A stretch of 64,000 nucleotides of DNA, from contig CABXCC010000002.1 of the NCBI GenBank assembly GCA_902510475.1, forward strand, positions 1-64,000, read 5' to 3'. The notes under the pieces were generated by a model. It searched no databases. It saw only the letters and a list, made by a program, of their open reading frames with translations, and was not told the DNA's origin. Of this stretch, positions 1-9,185 are shown piece by piece. Origin of the DNA: an uncultured Bacteroidota bacterium (GTDB taxonomy: Bacteria; Bacteroidota; Bacteroidia; Flavobacteriales; Flavobacteriaceae). Each line of letters opens with the position of its first letter. The stretch's first letter is position 1. Made by a program: the position numbers and the translations under genes.

Positions 1-98
1 AGGTGATAATCATTTGGACAATCTTCAAATCTCTCAAAGATTTTATCAATTGCACCTCTTTGATAGTTGTATAAATCTATTTCAGTTTTTAATGACAT
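1..98 (-). CDS. DEAD/DEAH-box type helicase, N-terminal fragment
   Basis: An open frame runs from an ATG at 98 off the left edge and gives 32 residues beginning MSLKTEIDLYNYQRGAID. The phrase YQRGAIDKIFERF resembles the Q-motif-like start of superfamily II helicases of the RecQ/DEAD-like type found in Bacteroidota, where the chain soon continues into a Walker A box. That box lies outside the window, so the family call rests on the N-terminus only. A well-formed promoter (TTG, 19-nt spacer, TATTTTTG) lies just upstream at 117-146, which supports this being a real gene start. Partial because of the window edge, not truncated by mutation. Confidence 0.55.
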   Translation of the reverse strand, partial: MSLKTEIDLYNYQRGAIDKIFERFEDCPNDYH

Positions 99-116
99 TT
101 AAATAAATGAGATTCG

Positions 117-146
117 CAAAAATAGGAAGAATTATAAGTTTATCAA
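117..146 (-). promoter_or_regulatory. Bacteroidota-type promoter for the partial helicase
   Basis: On the minus strand the sequence reads TTG, 19 nt, TATTTTTG, matching the -33 TTG and -7 TAnnTTTG elements of the primary sigma factor of Bacteroidota. The -7 box ends 18 nt before the ATG at 98. The same box sequence and near-identical spacing recur before the tRNA operon and rnpB in this window. Confidence 0.6.
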
Positions 147-175
147 TATTTTTTTTAAAATATATAGTTAAAAAA

Positions 176-2149
176 TTAGTAATTAATAAGTTTTAAAATT
201 TCAGATTCAAATCTTTCAAAAGGGAGGTATTGTTTCTCAAGTGTTTCTTCAAATGGAATGGGTGTGTCTAAGCTTCCAACTCTTATTACAGGGGCATCTA
301 GATTTTCAAAACAATTTTCCATAATTATTGAAGAAATTTCAGATGCTAAACCTCCAAACAAACTGTCTTCCTGTAAAATTATTGCTTTTCCGGTCTTTCT
401 AACAGATTGAATGATAGAATTATTATCCAATGGTGACAAAGTTCTTAAATCAATTAAATCAGCGCTTAAAGAGTGTTTTTTTATAGTTTCAATAGACACA
501 TGAACTCCTGAACCATATGTAATAATTGTTATATCTGTACCGACGTTTAATAACTTAGCTTTTCCAATCTCTATATTATAATAACCTTTTGGCACATCAT
601 CTCTAATACTTCTATATAAGGCTTTGTGTTCAAAAAATAAAACTGGGTTTGGGTTTTCAATAGAAGAAATCAATAAGCCTTTAGCATCTATGGGTGTTGA
701 TGGATAAACAACAATTAACCCAGGGGTTTTAGTAAACCAAGCTTCATTTGTTTGAGAATGAAAGGGGCCTGCTCCTACTCCAGCACCGCAGGGCATTCTT
801 AGAACTATATCTGCATTTTGGCCCCATCTATAGTGAGATTTTGCCAAATAGTTAACCACAGGATTAAATCCAGATGTTATAAAATCTGAAAATTGTAATT
901 CAACGATACTTTTTCTGTTGCATATAGACAAACCCATTGCAATTTCAATTATTGAAGATTCGCAAATTGGAGTATTTCTTACTCTATCTTTTCCAAAAAG
1001 ATCAACAAATCCTTCTGTAATTTTAAAAACACCGCCATATTCGGCAATATCCTGCCCCATTATAATAAGGCTGTCATTTTTATACATTGCCTCTTTTAGT
1101 CCATCAGAAATAGAATCAACAAGTCGCATGTTTTGAACTTCATTTGATTTTTCAACTTTTTTAAAGTTAAAATCAGCATATACGTCTGACAACTCGTTTT
1201 CAGCAGATGAGATTATTTTTTTTTCGTTAAATGTTTTTTCAAGATTTGTGTCAATTTCTTTAGTGATACCTTTTTTTATTTTAGTAACATCATCAAGGGT
1301 TAAGATTGACGAATCAATTAAAAAAGCTTCAAAATTTAAAACAGGATCTTTTTTACCCCATTTTTCTAAAAGTTCTTTCGGCACATACTTTACACCACTT
1401 GCCTCTTCATGACCTCTCATTCTGAATGTTTTAAATTCGATTAAAAAAGGTTGAGGTTTTTTAATAATTTTTTTTCTAATTTCTTTAATTTTTGTGTAAA
1501 CTTCAATTACATTGTTTCCATCAACGGTTAATGACTCAATTCCATAACCAACACCTCGATCAGATAAATTTTTACAATTGTATTGCTCATTGACAGGTGT
1601 TGATAATCCATATCCATTATTTTCAATAATAAAAATAACGGGCAAATTCCAAACCGAAGCAACATTTAATGCCTCATGAAAATCTCCTTCACTCGTCCCT
1701 CCTTCTCCAGTAAAAACTACTGTTATATTCTTATTTTTTTCAATTAAATTATGTAGTGCAACACCATCAGCAACTCCCATTTGTGGACCTAAATGAGATA
1801 TCATACCAATAATGTTAAATTCTTTTGTTCCAAAATGAAAGGATCTGTCACGTCCCTTGGTAAAACCGTTGTTTTTTCCTTGCCACTGGGAAAAAAGTCT
1901 GTAAAGAGGTATATCTCTGCTTGTAAACACGCCTAGATTTCTGTGCATAGGAAATATAAATTCTTCTTTCCCCAATGCTTTAGCTACACCTACTGAAATT
2001 GCTTCTTGACCAATCCCAGAAAACCATTTAGAAATTTTACCTTGTCTTAAAAGAATTAGCATTTTTTCCTCAATCATTCTAGGCAATAGCATACTAGTGT
2101 ATAGGTCAATGTACGTAGAGGTATTTATTTTTGAATCTGAAAAATTCAT
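176..2149 (-). CDS. 2-oxoacid dehydrogenase E1, fused alpha and beta subunits
   Basis: This is the thiamine-diphosphate E1 component of a 2-oxoacid dehydrogenase complex, probably branched-chain 2-oxoacid (2-oxoisovalerate) dehydrogenase. Residues 1 to about 320 form the E1-alpha half, with the ThDP/Mg motif GEG at 148-150 and NN at 177-178. The E1-beta half starts near residue 341 (MRLVDSISDGL) and contains GQDIAEYGG. In most bacteria these are two genes; the single-chain form of about 660 residues is common in Bacteroidota. The motif has Glu149 where the classical motif has Asp (GDG). It is transcribed alone; an E3 gene (lpdA) lies 60 kb away at 62061-63437 and no E2 is in the window. A pyruvate-specific role cannot be excluded from sequence alone. 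A TAATTTTA box sits 4 nt before the ATG. Confidence 0.88.
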   Translation of the reverse strand: MNFSDSKINTSTYIDLYTSMLLPRMIEEKMLILLRQGKISKWFSGIGQEAISVGVAKALGKEEFIFPMHRNLGVFTSRDIPLYRLFSQWQGKNNGFTKGRDRSFHFGTKEFNIIGMISHLGPQMGVADGVALHNLIEKNKNITVVFTGEGGTSEGDFHEALNVASVWNLPVIFIIENNGYGLSTPVNEQYNCKNLSDRGVGYGIESLTVDGNNVIEVYTKIKEIRKKIIKKPQPFLIEFKTFRMRGHEEASGVKYVPKELLEKWGKKDPVLNFEAFLIDSSILTLDDVTKIKKGITKEIDTNLEKTFNEKKIISSAENELSDVYADFNFKKVEKSNEVQNMRLVDSISDGLKEAMYKNDSLIIMGQDIAEYGGVFKITEGFVDLFGKDRVRNTPICESSIIEIAMGLSICNRKSIVELQFSDFITSGFNPVVNYLAKSHYRWGQNADIVLRMPCGAGVGAGPFHSQTNEAWFTKTPGLIVVYPSTPIDAKGLLISSIENPNPVLFFEHKALYRSIRDDVPKGYYNIEIGKAKLLNVGTDITIITYGSGVHVSIETIKKHSLSADLIDLRTLSPLDNNSIIQSVRKTGKAIILQEDSLFGGLASEISSIIMENCFENLDAPVIRVGSLDTPIPFEETLEKQYLPFERFESEILKLINY

Positions 2150-2234
2150 ATACTAAAATTAATATCAAATTATAAATTTCACTAATAACTATAGGTTTAA
2201 ATTTTTATATAAATTTTAAGTTATTAACATTTGT

Positions 2235-2242
2235 TATATTTG
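2235..2242 (+). promoter_or_regulatory. -7 promoter box (TATATTTG) for the oxygenase operon
   Basis: TATATTTG is an exact TAnnTTTG match ending 26 nt before the ATG at 2269, in the gap between divergent genes. I see no TTG at the expected -33 distance, so only the -7 element is supported. Confidence 0.45.
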
Positions 2243-2268
2243 GAGTCTAATCAATTATAGTTATAGTT

Positions 2269-3219
2269 ATGAATAAAATTCCATCGGTAGATCTTAATGA
2301 CTTCTTGAGTGATGATTTGCAAAAAAAATCCTTGTTTGTTGATACCATTGGTAGTGCATTTCAAGAAATTGGTTTTTGTGCTGTAAGAGGTCATTTCTTG
2401 GATGATCAATTAGTTAAAAGATTATATGATCAAATCAAATTATTTTTTGATCTTCCAACAGATATAAAGAAAAAGTATGAACATCCTGAATTTTCTGGTC
2501 AAAGAGGTTATGTATCATTTGGAAAGGAGAGTGCAAAAGGAAGTAAACATGGGGATCTTAAAGAATATTGGCATTTTGGTCAATATGTTTCTGAAAATGA
2601 ATCACATAAGTATAATTATTTTCCTAATATTAAAGTTGATGAACTTCCAGAATTTAACATAGTTGGAGAAGAAGTTTATAAAAATTTAGAGAAGACTGCA
2701 AAATATGTTCTTAGAGCACTTGCACTTTATCTAAAAATAGATGAAAATTATTTCGATAATTATATTCACAACGGAAATTCAATCTTAAGACCAATTCATT
2801 ATCCTCCCATAATGGAAGATCCAAAAGAGGCTGTACGAGCGGCTGCCCATGGAGATATAAACCTAATAACTCTTTTAATGGGTGCTCACGGAAAAGGTTT
2901 ACAGGTTCAAAAGACAAACGGAGATTGGATTGATGCTGTTGCAAGCAAAGATGAATTAATGATAAATATTGGAGACATGCTTTCAAGACATACCAACAAT
3001 GTTTTAAAATCTACTGTACATAGGGTTGTAAATCCAGATAGAGAGCTTTTAAAAAAATCAAGATATTCAATTCCCTTCTTTATGCATCCTGTAAGTGAAA
3101 TGAAATTAAATGTACTTGAGTCAACTATATGTGATGAATTTCCTAAAGCATATGATGATATTACAGCTGGTGAGTTTCTTGAACAAAGATTAATTGAATT
3201 AGGTCTGCTTAAAAAGTAA
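2269..3219 (+). CDS. 2-oxoglutarate/Fe(II)-dependent oxygenase (isopenicillin N synthase-like)
   Basis: A 316-residue soluble protein with the two-domain layout of the isopenicillin N synthase superfamily: a helical N-terminal DIOX_N region (about 1-125) and a jelly-roll 2OG-FeII_Oxy region (about 170-285). The iron ligands are visible as H194-x-D196 and H251, and the 2-oxoglutarate-binding pair as R265-x-S267. The active site is therefore intact. The substrate is not predictable; relatives hydroxylate, desaturate or cyclise small molecules. The stop codon overlaps the next ATG by one base (TAATG), so it is probably translationally coupled to the SUI1-like gene. Start chosen at the only ATG following a -7 promoter box. 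Confidence 0.87.
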   Translation: MNKIPSVDLNDFLSDDLQKKSLFVDTIGSAFQEIGFCAVRGHFLDDQLVKRLYDQIKLFFDLPTDIKKKYEHPEFSGQRGYVSFGKESAKGSKHGDLKEYWHFGQYVSENESHKYNYFPNIKVDELPEFNIVGEEVYKNLEKTAKYVLRALALYLKIDENYFDNYIHNGNSILRPIHYPPIMEDPKEAVRAAAHGDINLITLLMGAHGKGLQVQKTNGDWIDAVASKDELMINIGDMLSRHTNNVLKSTVHRVVNPDRELLKKSRYSIPFFMHPVSEMKLNVLESTICDEFPKAYDDITAGEFLEQRLIELGLLKK

Positions 3220-3554
3220 TGGATTTACAAGATCAATTAAAAAATCTTTTTCCTAATCATAAACTCTCAGAAAATTCTATTTCTGAAGTTAAAAAAACCA
3301 CGAATTCACATACTCAAACTTCTCCCCTTCTATGTAAATATGAAAAGAGGAAAGGTAAACCTAATACTATAATCGAAGGGTTTGAAAAAATTAAAAAAGA
3401 AGAGATTAAATTTATAGCGAAATCAATTAAACAAAAATTTTCGGTTGGTGGATCTATTAAAGGATATTCTATTATAATTCAAGGAAATATAAGAGATGAT
3501 ATTATGAATTTTTTATCATCTATGGGATACAAGGTTAAACGCATTGGAGGATAA
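3219..3554 (+). CDS. SUI1/eIF1-like (YciH family) translation factor
   Basis: A 111-residue basic protein. The C-terminal two thirds match the SUI1/eIF1 fold: a KRKGKPNTIIEGF segment at about 43-55, then SVGGSIKG and a terminal GYKVKRIGG. The first 40 residues are a polar linker. Bacterial members (E. coli YciH) resemble eukaryotic eIF1 and are thought to affect start-codon or tRNA discrimination; their exact role is unsettled. It is the second gene of a tight three-gene operon, overlapping the oxygenase by one base and separated from the phosphorylase by two. Confidence 0.85.
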   Translation: MDLQDQLKNLFPNHKLSENSISEVKKTTNSHTQTSPLLCKYEKRKGKPNTIIEGFEKIKKEEIKFIAKSIKQKFSVGGSIKGYSIIIQGNIRDDIMNFLSSMGYKVKRIGG

Positions 3555-3556
3555 AC

Positions 3557-4393
3557 ATGAAATCATCAGAAATAATTACAAATAATGATGGTAGCATATA
3601 TCATTTATGTCTAAAGCCAAATCAGGTTTCAAAGGATATTATTCTGGTTGGTGATCCGTTTAGAGTAGATATTATTAGCAAATATTTAGAAGATGTTGAA
3701 TTTAGTATTCAAAATAGAGAGTTTAAAAGTGTTACTGGTTATTTCAATAAAAAAAGGGTTTCAGTCATATCAACAGGGATTGGGGGAAGCAATATCGATA
3801 TTGTTATCAACGAATTAGATGCTCTATTTAATTATGATTTCTCTAATAAATGTTTTAAAAACACTCATGAGTCAATAAATTTTATAAGAATTGGCACATC
3901 TGGTTCTATTTCGAAAGATATACCGATTGATTCATGGCTTATCAGTGAATACGCAATAGATATAAATTCGCAGTTATCTTTTTATGATTTAAATAATTAC
4001 ACTAGTGAAAGCATTGAAGTAATTTCGCTAAACAATAAGAGTTTTTATTGTTTCAAGGCATCTACTTCCCTATTTAAAAAATTTTATTCTAGTAATCTCT
4101 ATAAAGGATTAACAGCTACGTGTAATGGTTTTTATGCTTTTCAAGGTAGAGAAACTCGAATTCCTTTGGAAAGTACAATTGATATCAATGATATGAAATC
4201 AATTGAATTAAAAAAATATAAGGTTACCAATCTTGAGATGGAAACCGCAATTATATACGGATTATCTGATTTTTTAGGTCATAATTCTATATCATTAAAT
4301 GCAATCTTAGCTAATCGAATTAATGATATGTATTCAGAAAATCCTTCGGAAATAATAGAATCTTTAATCTTATTTGTACTTAATAAAATATAA
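3557..4393 (+). CDS. Nucleoside phosphorylase, uridine phosphorylase-like
   Basis: A 278-residue member of the PNP/UDP phosphorylase superfamily, which splits nucleosides with phosphate to give base and ribose-1-phosphate. Visible family features are the phosphate-site start ILVGDPFRVD near residue 29, TGIGGSNIDIV near 73, RIGTSGS near 113 and the substrate-site NLEMETA near 223, with the acidic pair typical of ribose binding. The layout fits uridine phosphorylase better than hexameric purine enzymes, but base specificity is inferred. The stop codon directly abuts the 3' end of ung on the opposite strand (no gap). Confidence 0.82.
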   Translation: MKSSEIITNNDGSIYHLCLKPNQVSKDIILVGDPFRVDIISKYLEDVEFSIQNREFKSVTGYFNKKRVSVISTGIGGSNIDIVINELDALFNYDFSNKCFKNTHESINFIRIGTSGSISKDIPIDSWLISEYAIDINSQLSFYDLNNYTSESIEVISLNNKSFYCFKASTSLFKKFYSSNLYKGLTATCNGFYAFQGRETRIPLESTIDINDMKSIELKKYKVTNLEMETAIIYGLSDFLGHNSISLNAILANRINDMYSENPSEIIESLILFVLNKI

Positions 4394-5062
4394 TTACACC
4401 CATTTAATTTCAGCTATATTATTTTCTTTAAAATATTGATTTGCCTTACTAAAATGCTTATTTCCAAACCAGTACCCCCTATTTGCACTTAGCGGAGATG
4501 GATGACCTGATCTTAATATAAGATGTTTATTCTGATCAATTAACTTACTTTTTTTCTTGGCGTAATTACCCCACAAAAGGAAAACAATATTTTTTTTCCT
4601 CAGTGAAATTATATTTATAATTTCATCAGTAAAATCCTCCCATCCTTTATTTTGATGACTTCCGGGTCTGTTTTTTCTTACAGTTAAAGTTGAATTTAAC
4701 AATAAAACCCCTTGGTTTACCCAATTCATTAAGTCTCCACTAACTGGGTAACTAGTATTTAAATCTTGTTGTATTTCTTTAAATATATTAACCAGAGAAG
4801 GTGGATGAGTAATATTTTCAGGAACTGAAAATGCGAGTCCATTGGCTTGATTTGGATTATGATAAGGGTCTTGACCTAATATTACCAATTTAACCTTATC
4901 AAATACACAATTATTTAGAGCTGAAAAAATCAAACAACCTTTTGGAAAGCAGACGTTATCTTGATATTCAGCTTTTACAAAATCAACTAGATTTCTAAAT
5001 TGCTCAGAATTTATATGATGATTTAGATGGTTTTTCCAAGAATCATCTAATTTGACATTCAT
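4394..5062 (-). CDS. ung: Uracil-DNA glycosylase (family 1)
   Basis: Removes uracil from DNA to start base-excision repair. The 222-residue length is normal for the family. The catalytic water-activating motif GQDPYH is at 63-68 (Asp64) and the DNA-intercalating motif HPSPLS at 187-192 (His187). It is the last gene of the aroC - symporter - ung run and overlaps the symporter gene by 4 nt, so coupling of translation is likely. The call is secure. Confidence 0.97.
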   Translation of the reverse strand: MNVKLDDSWKNHLNHHINSEQFRNLVDFVKAEYQDNVCFPKGCLIFSALNNCVFDKVKLVILGQDPYHNPNQANGLAFSVPENITHPPSLVNIFKEIQQDLNTSYPVSGDLMNWVNQGVLLLNSTLTVRKNRPGSHQNKGWEDFTDEIINIISLRKKNIVFLLWGNYAKKKSKLIDQNKHLILRSGHPSPLSANRGYWFGNKHFSKANQYFKENNIAEIKWV

Positions 5063-6327
5063 TTTTTCGAAACAATTTTATCAACTATCATAGAAACTGT
5101 TGCATCTCCTGTAATATTAACAACCGTTCTACACATGTCTAAGGGTCTATCAACTGCGAAGATCAGCGCTAATCCAGCTTCCGGAATTCCAGCTTGAGCT
5201 AAAACAATTACAAGTACAATAATTCCTGCACTGGGTACAGCAGCAGCACCTATTGAAGCTAATGTTGCTGTTACTATGATTCCTAATTGTGCTGTTAAAG
5301 ATAAATCTAATCCGAATGTTTGAGCAATAAATACAGCCGCTATAGCTTGATAAACTGCCGTTCCATCCATATTAATTGTAGCTCCTATAGGTAAAACAAA
5401 ACTTGATACTTCTTTCTTAACATTTAAATTATTATGAACCCTATCCATTGTGACGGGCAGCGTTGCAGCACTAGAACTTGTAGAAAAAGCCACCAATTGA
5501 GCTGGTAAAATTCCCTTAAAAAAGAAATTAGGACTTTTATTTAGTATTAATTTTACTGCAATTGTATAAATGACTATTAATAAAAATAATCCCATTAAAA
5601 GCGTAATTGAGTAAAGCAATAAGCTTTTCAATAAGTCCCATTTGGGTGCTTCAACGATAAGCGTGGCTAATAATGCAAAAACACCAAAAGGCGCAAAGCT
5701 CATTATGAGATCAATTATTTTTAAAATTACTTCATTTAGTGAGTCAAAAAACTCCTTTAATGGCTTTGCTTTATTTTCCGGAATGAGAATCATAGAAATA
5801 CCAAATAAAATCGAAAAGAAAATAATCTGAAGCATGTTTTTATTATCAGTTGCAGCGTTGATAATATTTGATGGAACAACATCGATAATTGGCTGAAGAG
5901 GGCCAGAATTTTTTGTTTCTGCTGCAGCAACTCTTTTTTTGTCGGCATCATCCTCATACGCGTTAAGCAATTCAATTCTTGTCTCATTTGAAATAGTATT
6001 TCCAGGCTTAACTATATTAACAATAGCTAATCCAATACTTACAGCAATAACTGTTGTAATTAAATAGGTAGTTATTGTTATCCCTCCCATTTTTGACAAT
6101 TTGGATATATCTTTTAAATCAGAAATTCCTTTGATTAAAGATGCTAAAATCAGGGGGATTGCAATTAATTTCAAAGCATTGATAAAAATTGTTCCAAATG
6201 GTTTAATCCAATCAGAAATAAAGTCTTTGCCAAATTGCTCAAAATTAGACATTAAAAAACCAAACAACACACCTAAAACCATCCCTAAGATGATTTTCCA
6301 ATGTAACGGTAGTTCTTTTAAATTCAT
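5059..6327 (-). CDS. Dicarboxylate/amino acid:cation symporter (DAACS family)
   Basis: A 422-residue inner-membrane transporter of the GltP/DctA fold, moving glutamate, aspartate or C4-dicarboxylates with Na+ or H+. Signatures are the serine-rich re-entrant loop HP1 ([12 protein letters not shown]) and the NMDGTAVYQ motif in TM7, plus the C-terminal DRPLDMCRT segment. About 40 hydrophilic residues (roughly 110-150, rich in Asp, Lys, Ala) separate TM3 and the following helices, in the place of the loop that varies between family members. Overlaps aroC upstream (ATGA-type) and ung downstream by 4 nt each. Substrate and coupling ion are not determined by the sequence. Confidence 0.9.
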   Translation of the reverse strand: MNLKELPLHWKIILGMVLGVLFGFLMSNFEQFGKDFISDWIKPFGTIFINALKLIAIPLILASLIKGISDLKDISKLSKMGGITITTYLITTVIAVSIGLAIVNIVKPGNTISNETRIELLNAYEDDADKKRVAAAETKNSGPLQPIIDVVPSNIINAATDNKNMLQIIFFSILFGISMILIPENKAKPLKEFFDSLNEVILKIIDLIMSFAPFGVFALLATLIVEAPKWDLLKSLLLYSITLLMGLFLLIVIYTIAVKLILNKSPNFFFKGILPAQLVAFSTSSSAATLPVTMDRVHNNLNVKKEVSSFVLPIGATINMDGTAVYQAIAAVFIAQTFGLDLSLTAQLGIIVTATLASIGAAAVPSAGIIVLVIVLAQAGIPEAGLALIFAVDRPLDMCRTVVNITGDATVSMIVDKIVSKK

Positions 6328-7385
6328 AAGGTTTTAGTTTTATTAATTAGGAAGTAATCTAGAATGACCATGGCAGCCATCGCTTCAACAATAGGTATTG
6401 CTCTAGGAACAACGCAAGGATCATGGCGTCCTTTGCCCTTTATTATAGATTCATTACCATCAGAGTTAATAGTTTTTTGATCTTTCATAACGGTAGCAAC
6501 AGGTTTAAAAGCAACATTAAAAAATATATCCATTCCGTTACTTATACCACCCTGAATTCCACCAGAATAATTAGTTTTTGTTGTTTCATCTTTTTTAATG
6601 ATATCATTATGTTCAGAACCTTTCATTTTTGTTCCTTTAAAACCACTACCGTATTCAAATCCTTTTACTGCATTAATTGATAGCATTGCTCTTCCTAGTT
6701 CAGAGTGAAGTTTGTTAAATATTGGTTCTCCTAACCCAATAGGCATATTGCTGATAATACATTTTATTATTCCGCCTAGGGTGTCACCGTTTTTTCTTGC
6801 CTTTTTTATTTCTTCAATCATCTTTTCAGAAACAATATTATCTGGACATCTAACTATACTTTTTTCTATATTTTTTGGGTTATTTAAATTATAGTTCTCG
6901 TCCAATGAAATATTTCCAATAGAAGTTGTAAATGCGTGTATACCTATATTTTTTAATATTTGCTTTGCAATTGCGCCAGCAACCACCCTACAAGCTGTTT
7001 CTCTAGCTGAGCTTCTTCCCCCTCCTCTGTAATCTCTGATTCTATACTTTTTTTCATAGACAAAATCAGCATGACTAGGTCTATATGAATCCTTTAAATG
7101 ATCATAATCTTTACTTTTTTGATCTTTATTTTTTATAATAAAACCAATTGGCGTTCCTGTTGTTAATCCTTCAAAAATTCCAGAAAGAAATTCAACTGCA
7201 TCATCCTCTTTTCTTTGAGTAACAATTTTCGATTGCCCAGGTTTTCTTCTTTGCATTTCATTAGAAATTAATTCTAAATTTATTTTGTGTCCTGCAGGGC
7301 ATCCGTCAATAATCCCACCAATAGCTTTCCCGTGAGATTCACCAAAGGTTGTTAGTCTAAAAATATTTCCAAATGAATTGTTCAT
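6324..7385 (-). CDS. aroC: Chorismate synthase
   Basis: Catalyses the last step of the shikimate pathway, 5-enolpyruvylshikimate-3-phosphate to chorismate, using reduced FMN. The 353-residue protein has the first signature around residues 15-19 (GESHG), the GRSSARETA signature near 126 and the C-terminal [17 protein letters not shown] region. It heads a three-gene minus operon with the symporter and ung, an arrangement with no obvious functional link. Another shikimate gene, aroQ, is at 63424-63849. Confidence 0.97.
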   Translation of the reverse strand: MNNSFGNIFRLTTFGESHGKAIGGIIDGCPAGHKINLELISNEMQRRKPGQSKIVTQRKEDDAVEFLSGIFEGLTTGTPIGFIIKNKDQKSKDYDHLKDSYRPSHADFVYEKKYRIRDYRGGGRSSARETACRVVAGAIAKQILKNIGIHAFTTSIGNISLDENYNLNNPKNIEKSIVRCPDNIVSEKMIEEIKKARKNGDTLGGIIKCIISNMPIGLGEPIFNKLHSELGRAMLSINAVKGFEYGSGFKGTKMKGSEHNDIIKKDETTKTNYSGGIQGGISNGMDIFFNVAFKPVATVMKDQKTINSDGNESIIKGKGRHDPCVVPRAIPIVEAMAAMVILDYFLINKTKTL

Positions 7386-7491
7386 AAAATGAAATGAATA
7401 GTTAAAAATATAGTTTATTAATAACTTCTAAAAATTATTAATAATATTTAAAAATTATCATGTTAAATTTATTTGTACTTATTTAATTGAT

Positions 7492-9183
7492 ATGAAAGAT
7501 TATTCAAAAGTTATTAATGAGTTTGAGTCATTCATTGGTAAAAAATTTGTCATAACCAATAAATGGCATAAACAACCCTTTATAAACGGATGGAGATATG
7601 GTAGTGGAGATGCATTAGTTGTATTAAAACCTGGTAATTTACTAGAATTATGGAGGATTTTAGAATTATGCGTTTCAAATGATTTTATTATAATTATGCA
7701 GGCAGCAAATACAGGTTTAACAGGTGGCTCTACGCCTTATGGAAATGATTATGATAGGCCAGTGGTAATTATCAATACTCTACGGATAAATGATATTCAA
7801 ATTATAAATAATGCTAAACAGATTATAGCCCTTTCAGGCAGCACCTTATATGATTTAGAAAAAAAATTAAAACCTTTTAACAGAGATCCACATTCTGTAA
7901 TTGGGTCAACTTCAATTGGTGCTTCTATAGTTGGGGGTGTTTGTAATAATTCTGGAGGATCTTTGGTTAAAAGAGGTCCTGCCTACACTGAATTAGCCCT
8001 TTATGCCAAACTAAATAAAGATGGTAGCCTAGAGTTAATAAATGAACTTGGTATTAATCTAGGAGAAAATCCAGAAACTATACTAAGAAACATACAAAAC
8101 AGAAACTACAAACAAGAAGATATTATTTACAATGATAAACTGGCTTCAGATGATAAGTATTCTGAAATAGTTAGAGGAATAGATGAAACCACTCCTGCAA
8201 GATTTAATTCAGATAAAAGGCTTTTGTATGGAGCATCAGGTAGTAGTGGTAAATTGGCGGTTTTTGCCGTTAGATTGGATACATATTCTAAACCGAGAAA
8301 AAATAAAGTTTTTTATTTAGGAACTAATAATCCTGATGTTTTTTGGAAAATAAGAAGAGATATTCTGTCAAAATTCAAAAATTTACCCACACTTGGAGAT
8401 TATTTACATAGAGACTGTTATGACGCAGCAAAAAAATATAGTAAGGATAATTTTATTGTAATTGAGAAACTTGGTACTAATTTCCTACCAACTCTATTCA
8501 AATTAAAAAGAAATGTTGATATTATCGCAACGAAGTTGAAATTTTTTCCCGATAAGTTTTCTGATAGATTAATGCAGTTTTTAAGCTTATTTTTTCCAAA
8601 CCATCTTCCAAAGAGAATGGAACAATTTAGGGAAAGATTTGAACATCATTGGATAGTGGAAATATCAGATGAAGGAATCGATGAAGCGAGAGAATATTTT
8701 GACAGATTCTTTAAAGATTATGATGGGGATTTCTTTGAATGCAATGAAAAAGAAGGTAAAAAAGCATCATTACATAGATTTGTTTCAGCAAGTGCAATAG
8801 GAAGATATCATGCCCTAAAATATAAAGAGGTTGGTGAAATGATGTCTTTAGATGTTGCATTTCCAAGAAATGAAAAAAAATGGTTTGAAGAATTGCCTAC
8901 AGAGATTGATGATCAAATAGAAAAGAAATTTTATTACGGTCATTTATTTTGTCATGTCCAACATCAAAATTACATTCTAAAAAAAGGAGTTAATTCCGAA
9001 AAACTAAAAAAAGAAATCCTTCAAAGTTATAAAATAAGAGGGGCGGAATTTCCGGCAGAACACAATGTAGGACATGAGTATAAAGCCAAAACTTCATTAA
9101 TAAATTTTTACAAATCACTTGATCCAACAAACACATTTAACCCGGGAATTGGAATTTCAAGTAAATTAAAAAATTGGGAATAG
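7492..9183 (+). CDS. dld: Quinone-dependent D-lactate dehydrogenase
   Basis: A 563-residue peripheral membrane flavoprotein that oxidises D-lactate to pyruvate and passes electrons to quinone. An FAD-binding type-4 (PCMH) domain covers about 1-270, with ANTGLTGGSTPYG near 72 and GASGSSGKLAVFAV near 247. The C-terminal part matches the membrane-binding/cap region of Dld, ending in AEHNVGHEYKA and DPTNTFNPGIG. Length and order match the E. coli Dld type and not the glycolate-oxidase type. It is a single-gene unit; its end lies 2 nt from the end of the convergent GH109-like gene. Confidence 0.92.
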   Translation: MKDYSKVINEFESFIGKKFVITNKWHKQPFINGWRYGSGDALVVLKPGNLLELWRILELCVSNDFIIIMQAANTGLTGGSTPYGNDYDRPVVIINTLRINDIQIINNAKQIIALSGSTLYDLEKKLKPFNRDPHSVIGSTSIGASIVGGVCNNSGGSLVKRGPAYTELALYAKLNKDGSLELINELGINLGENPETILRNIQNRNYKQEDIIYNDKLASDDKYSEIVRGIDETTPARFNSDKRLLYGASGSSGKLAVFAVRLDTYSKPRKNKVFYLGTNNPDVFWKIRRDILSKFKNLPTLGDYLHRDCYDAAKKYSKDNFIVIEKLGTNFLPTLFKLKRNVDIIATKLKFFPDKFSDRLMQFLSLFFPNHLPKRMEQFRERFEHHWIVEISDEGIDEAREYFDRFFKDYDGDFFECNEKEGKKASLHRFVSASAIGRYHALKYKEVGEMMSLDVAFPRNEKKWFEELPTEIDDQIEKKFYYGHLFCHVQHQNYILKKGVNSEKLKKEILQSYKIRGAEFPAEHNVGHEYKAKTSLINFYKSLDPTNTFNPGIGISSKLKNWE

Positions 9184-9185
9184 TT

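Noticed and set aside
7463..7470. TTTATTTG before dld as a -7 promoter box
   Set aside because: It has TT where TA is required and no supporting -33 element.
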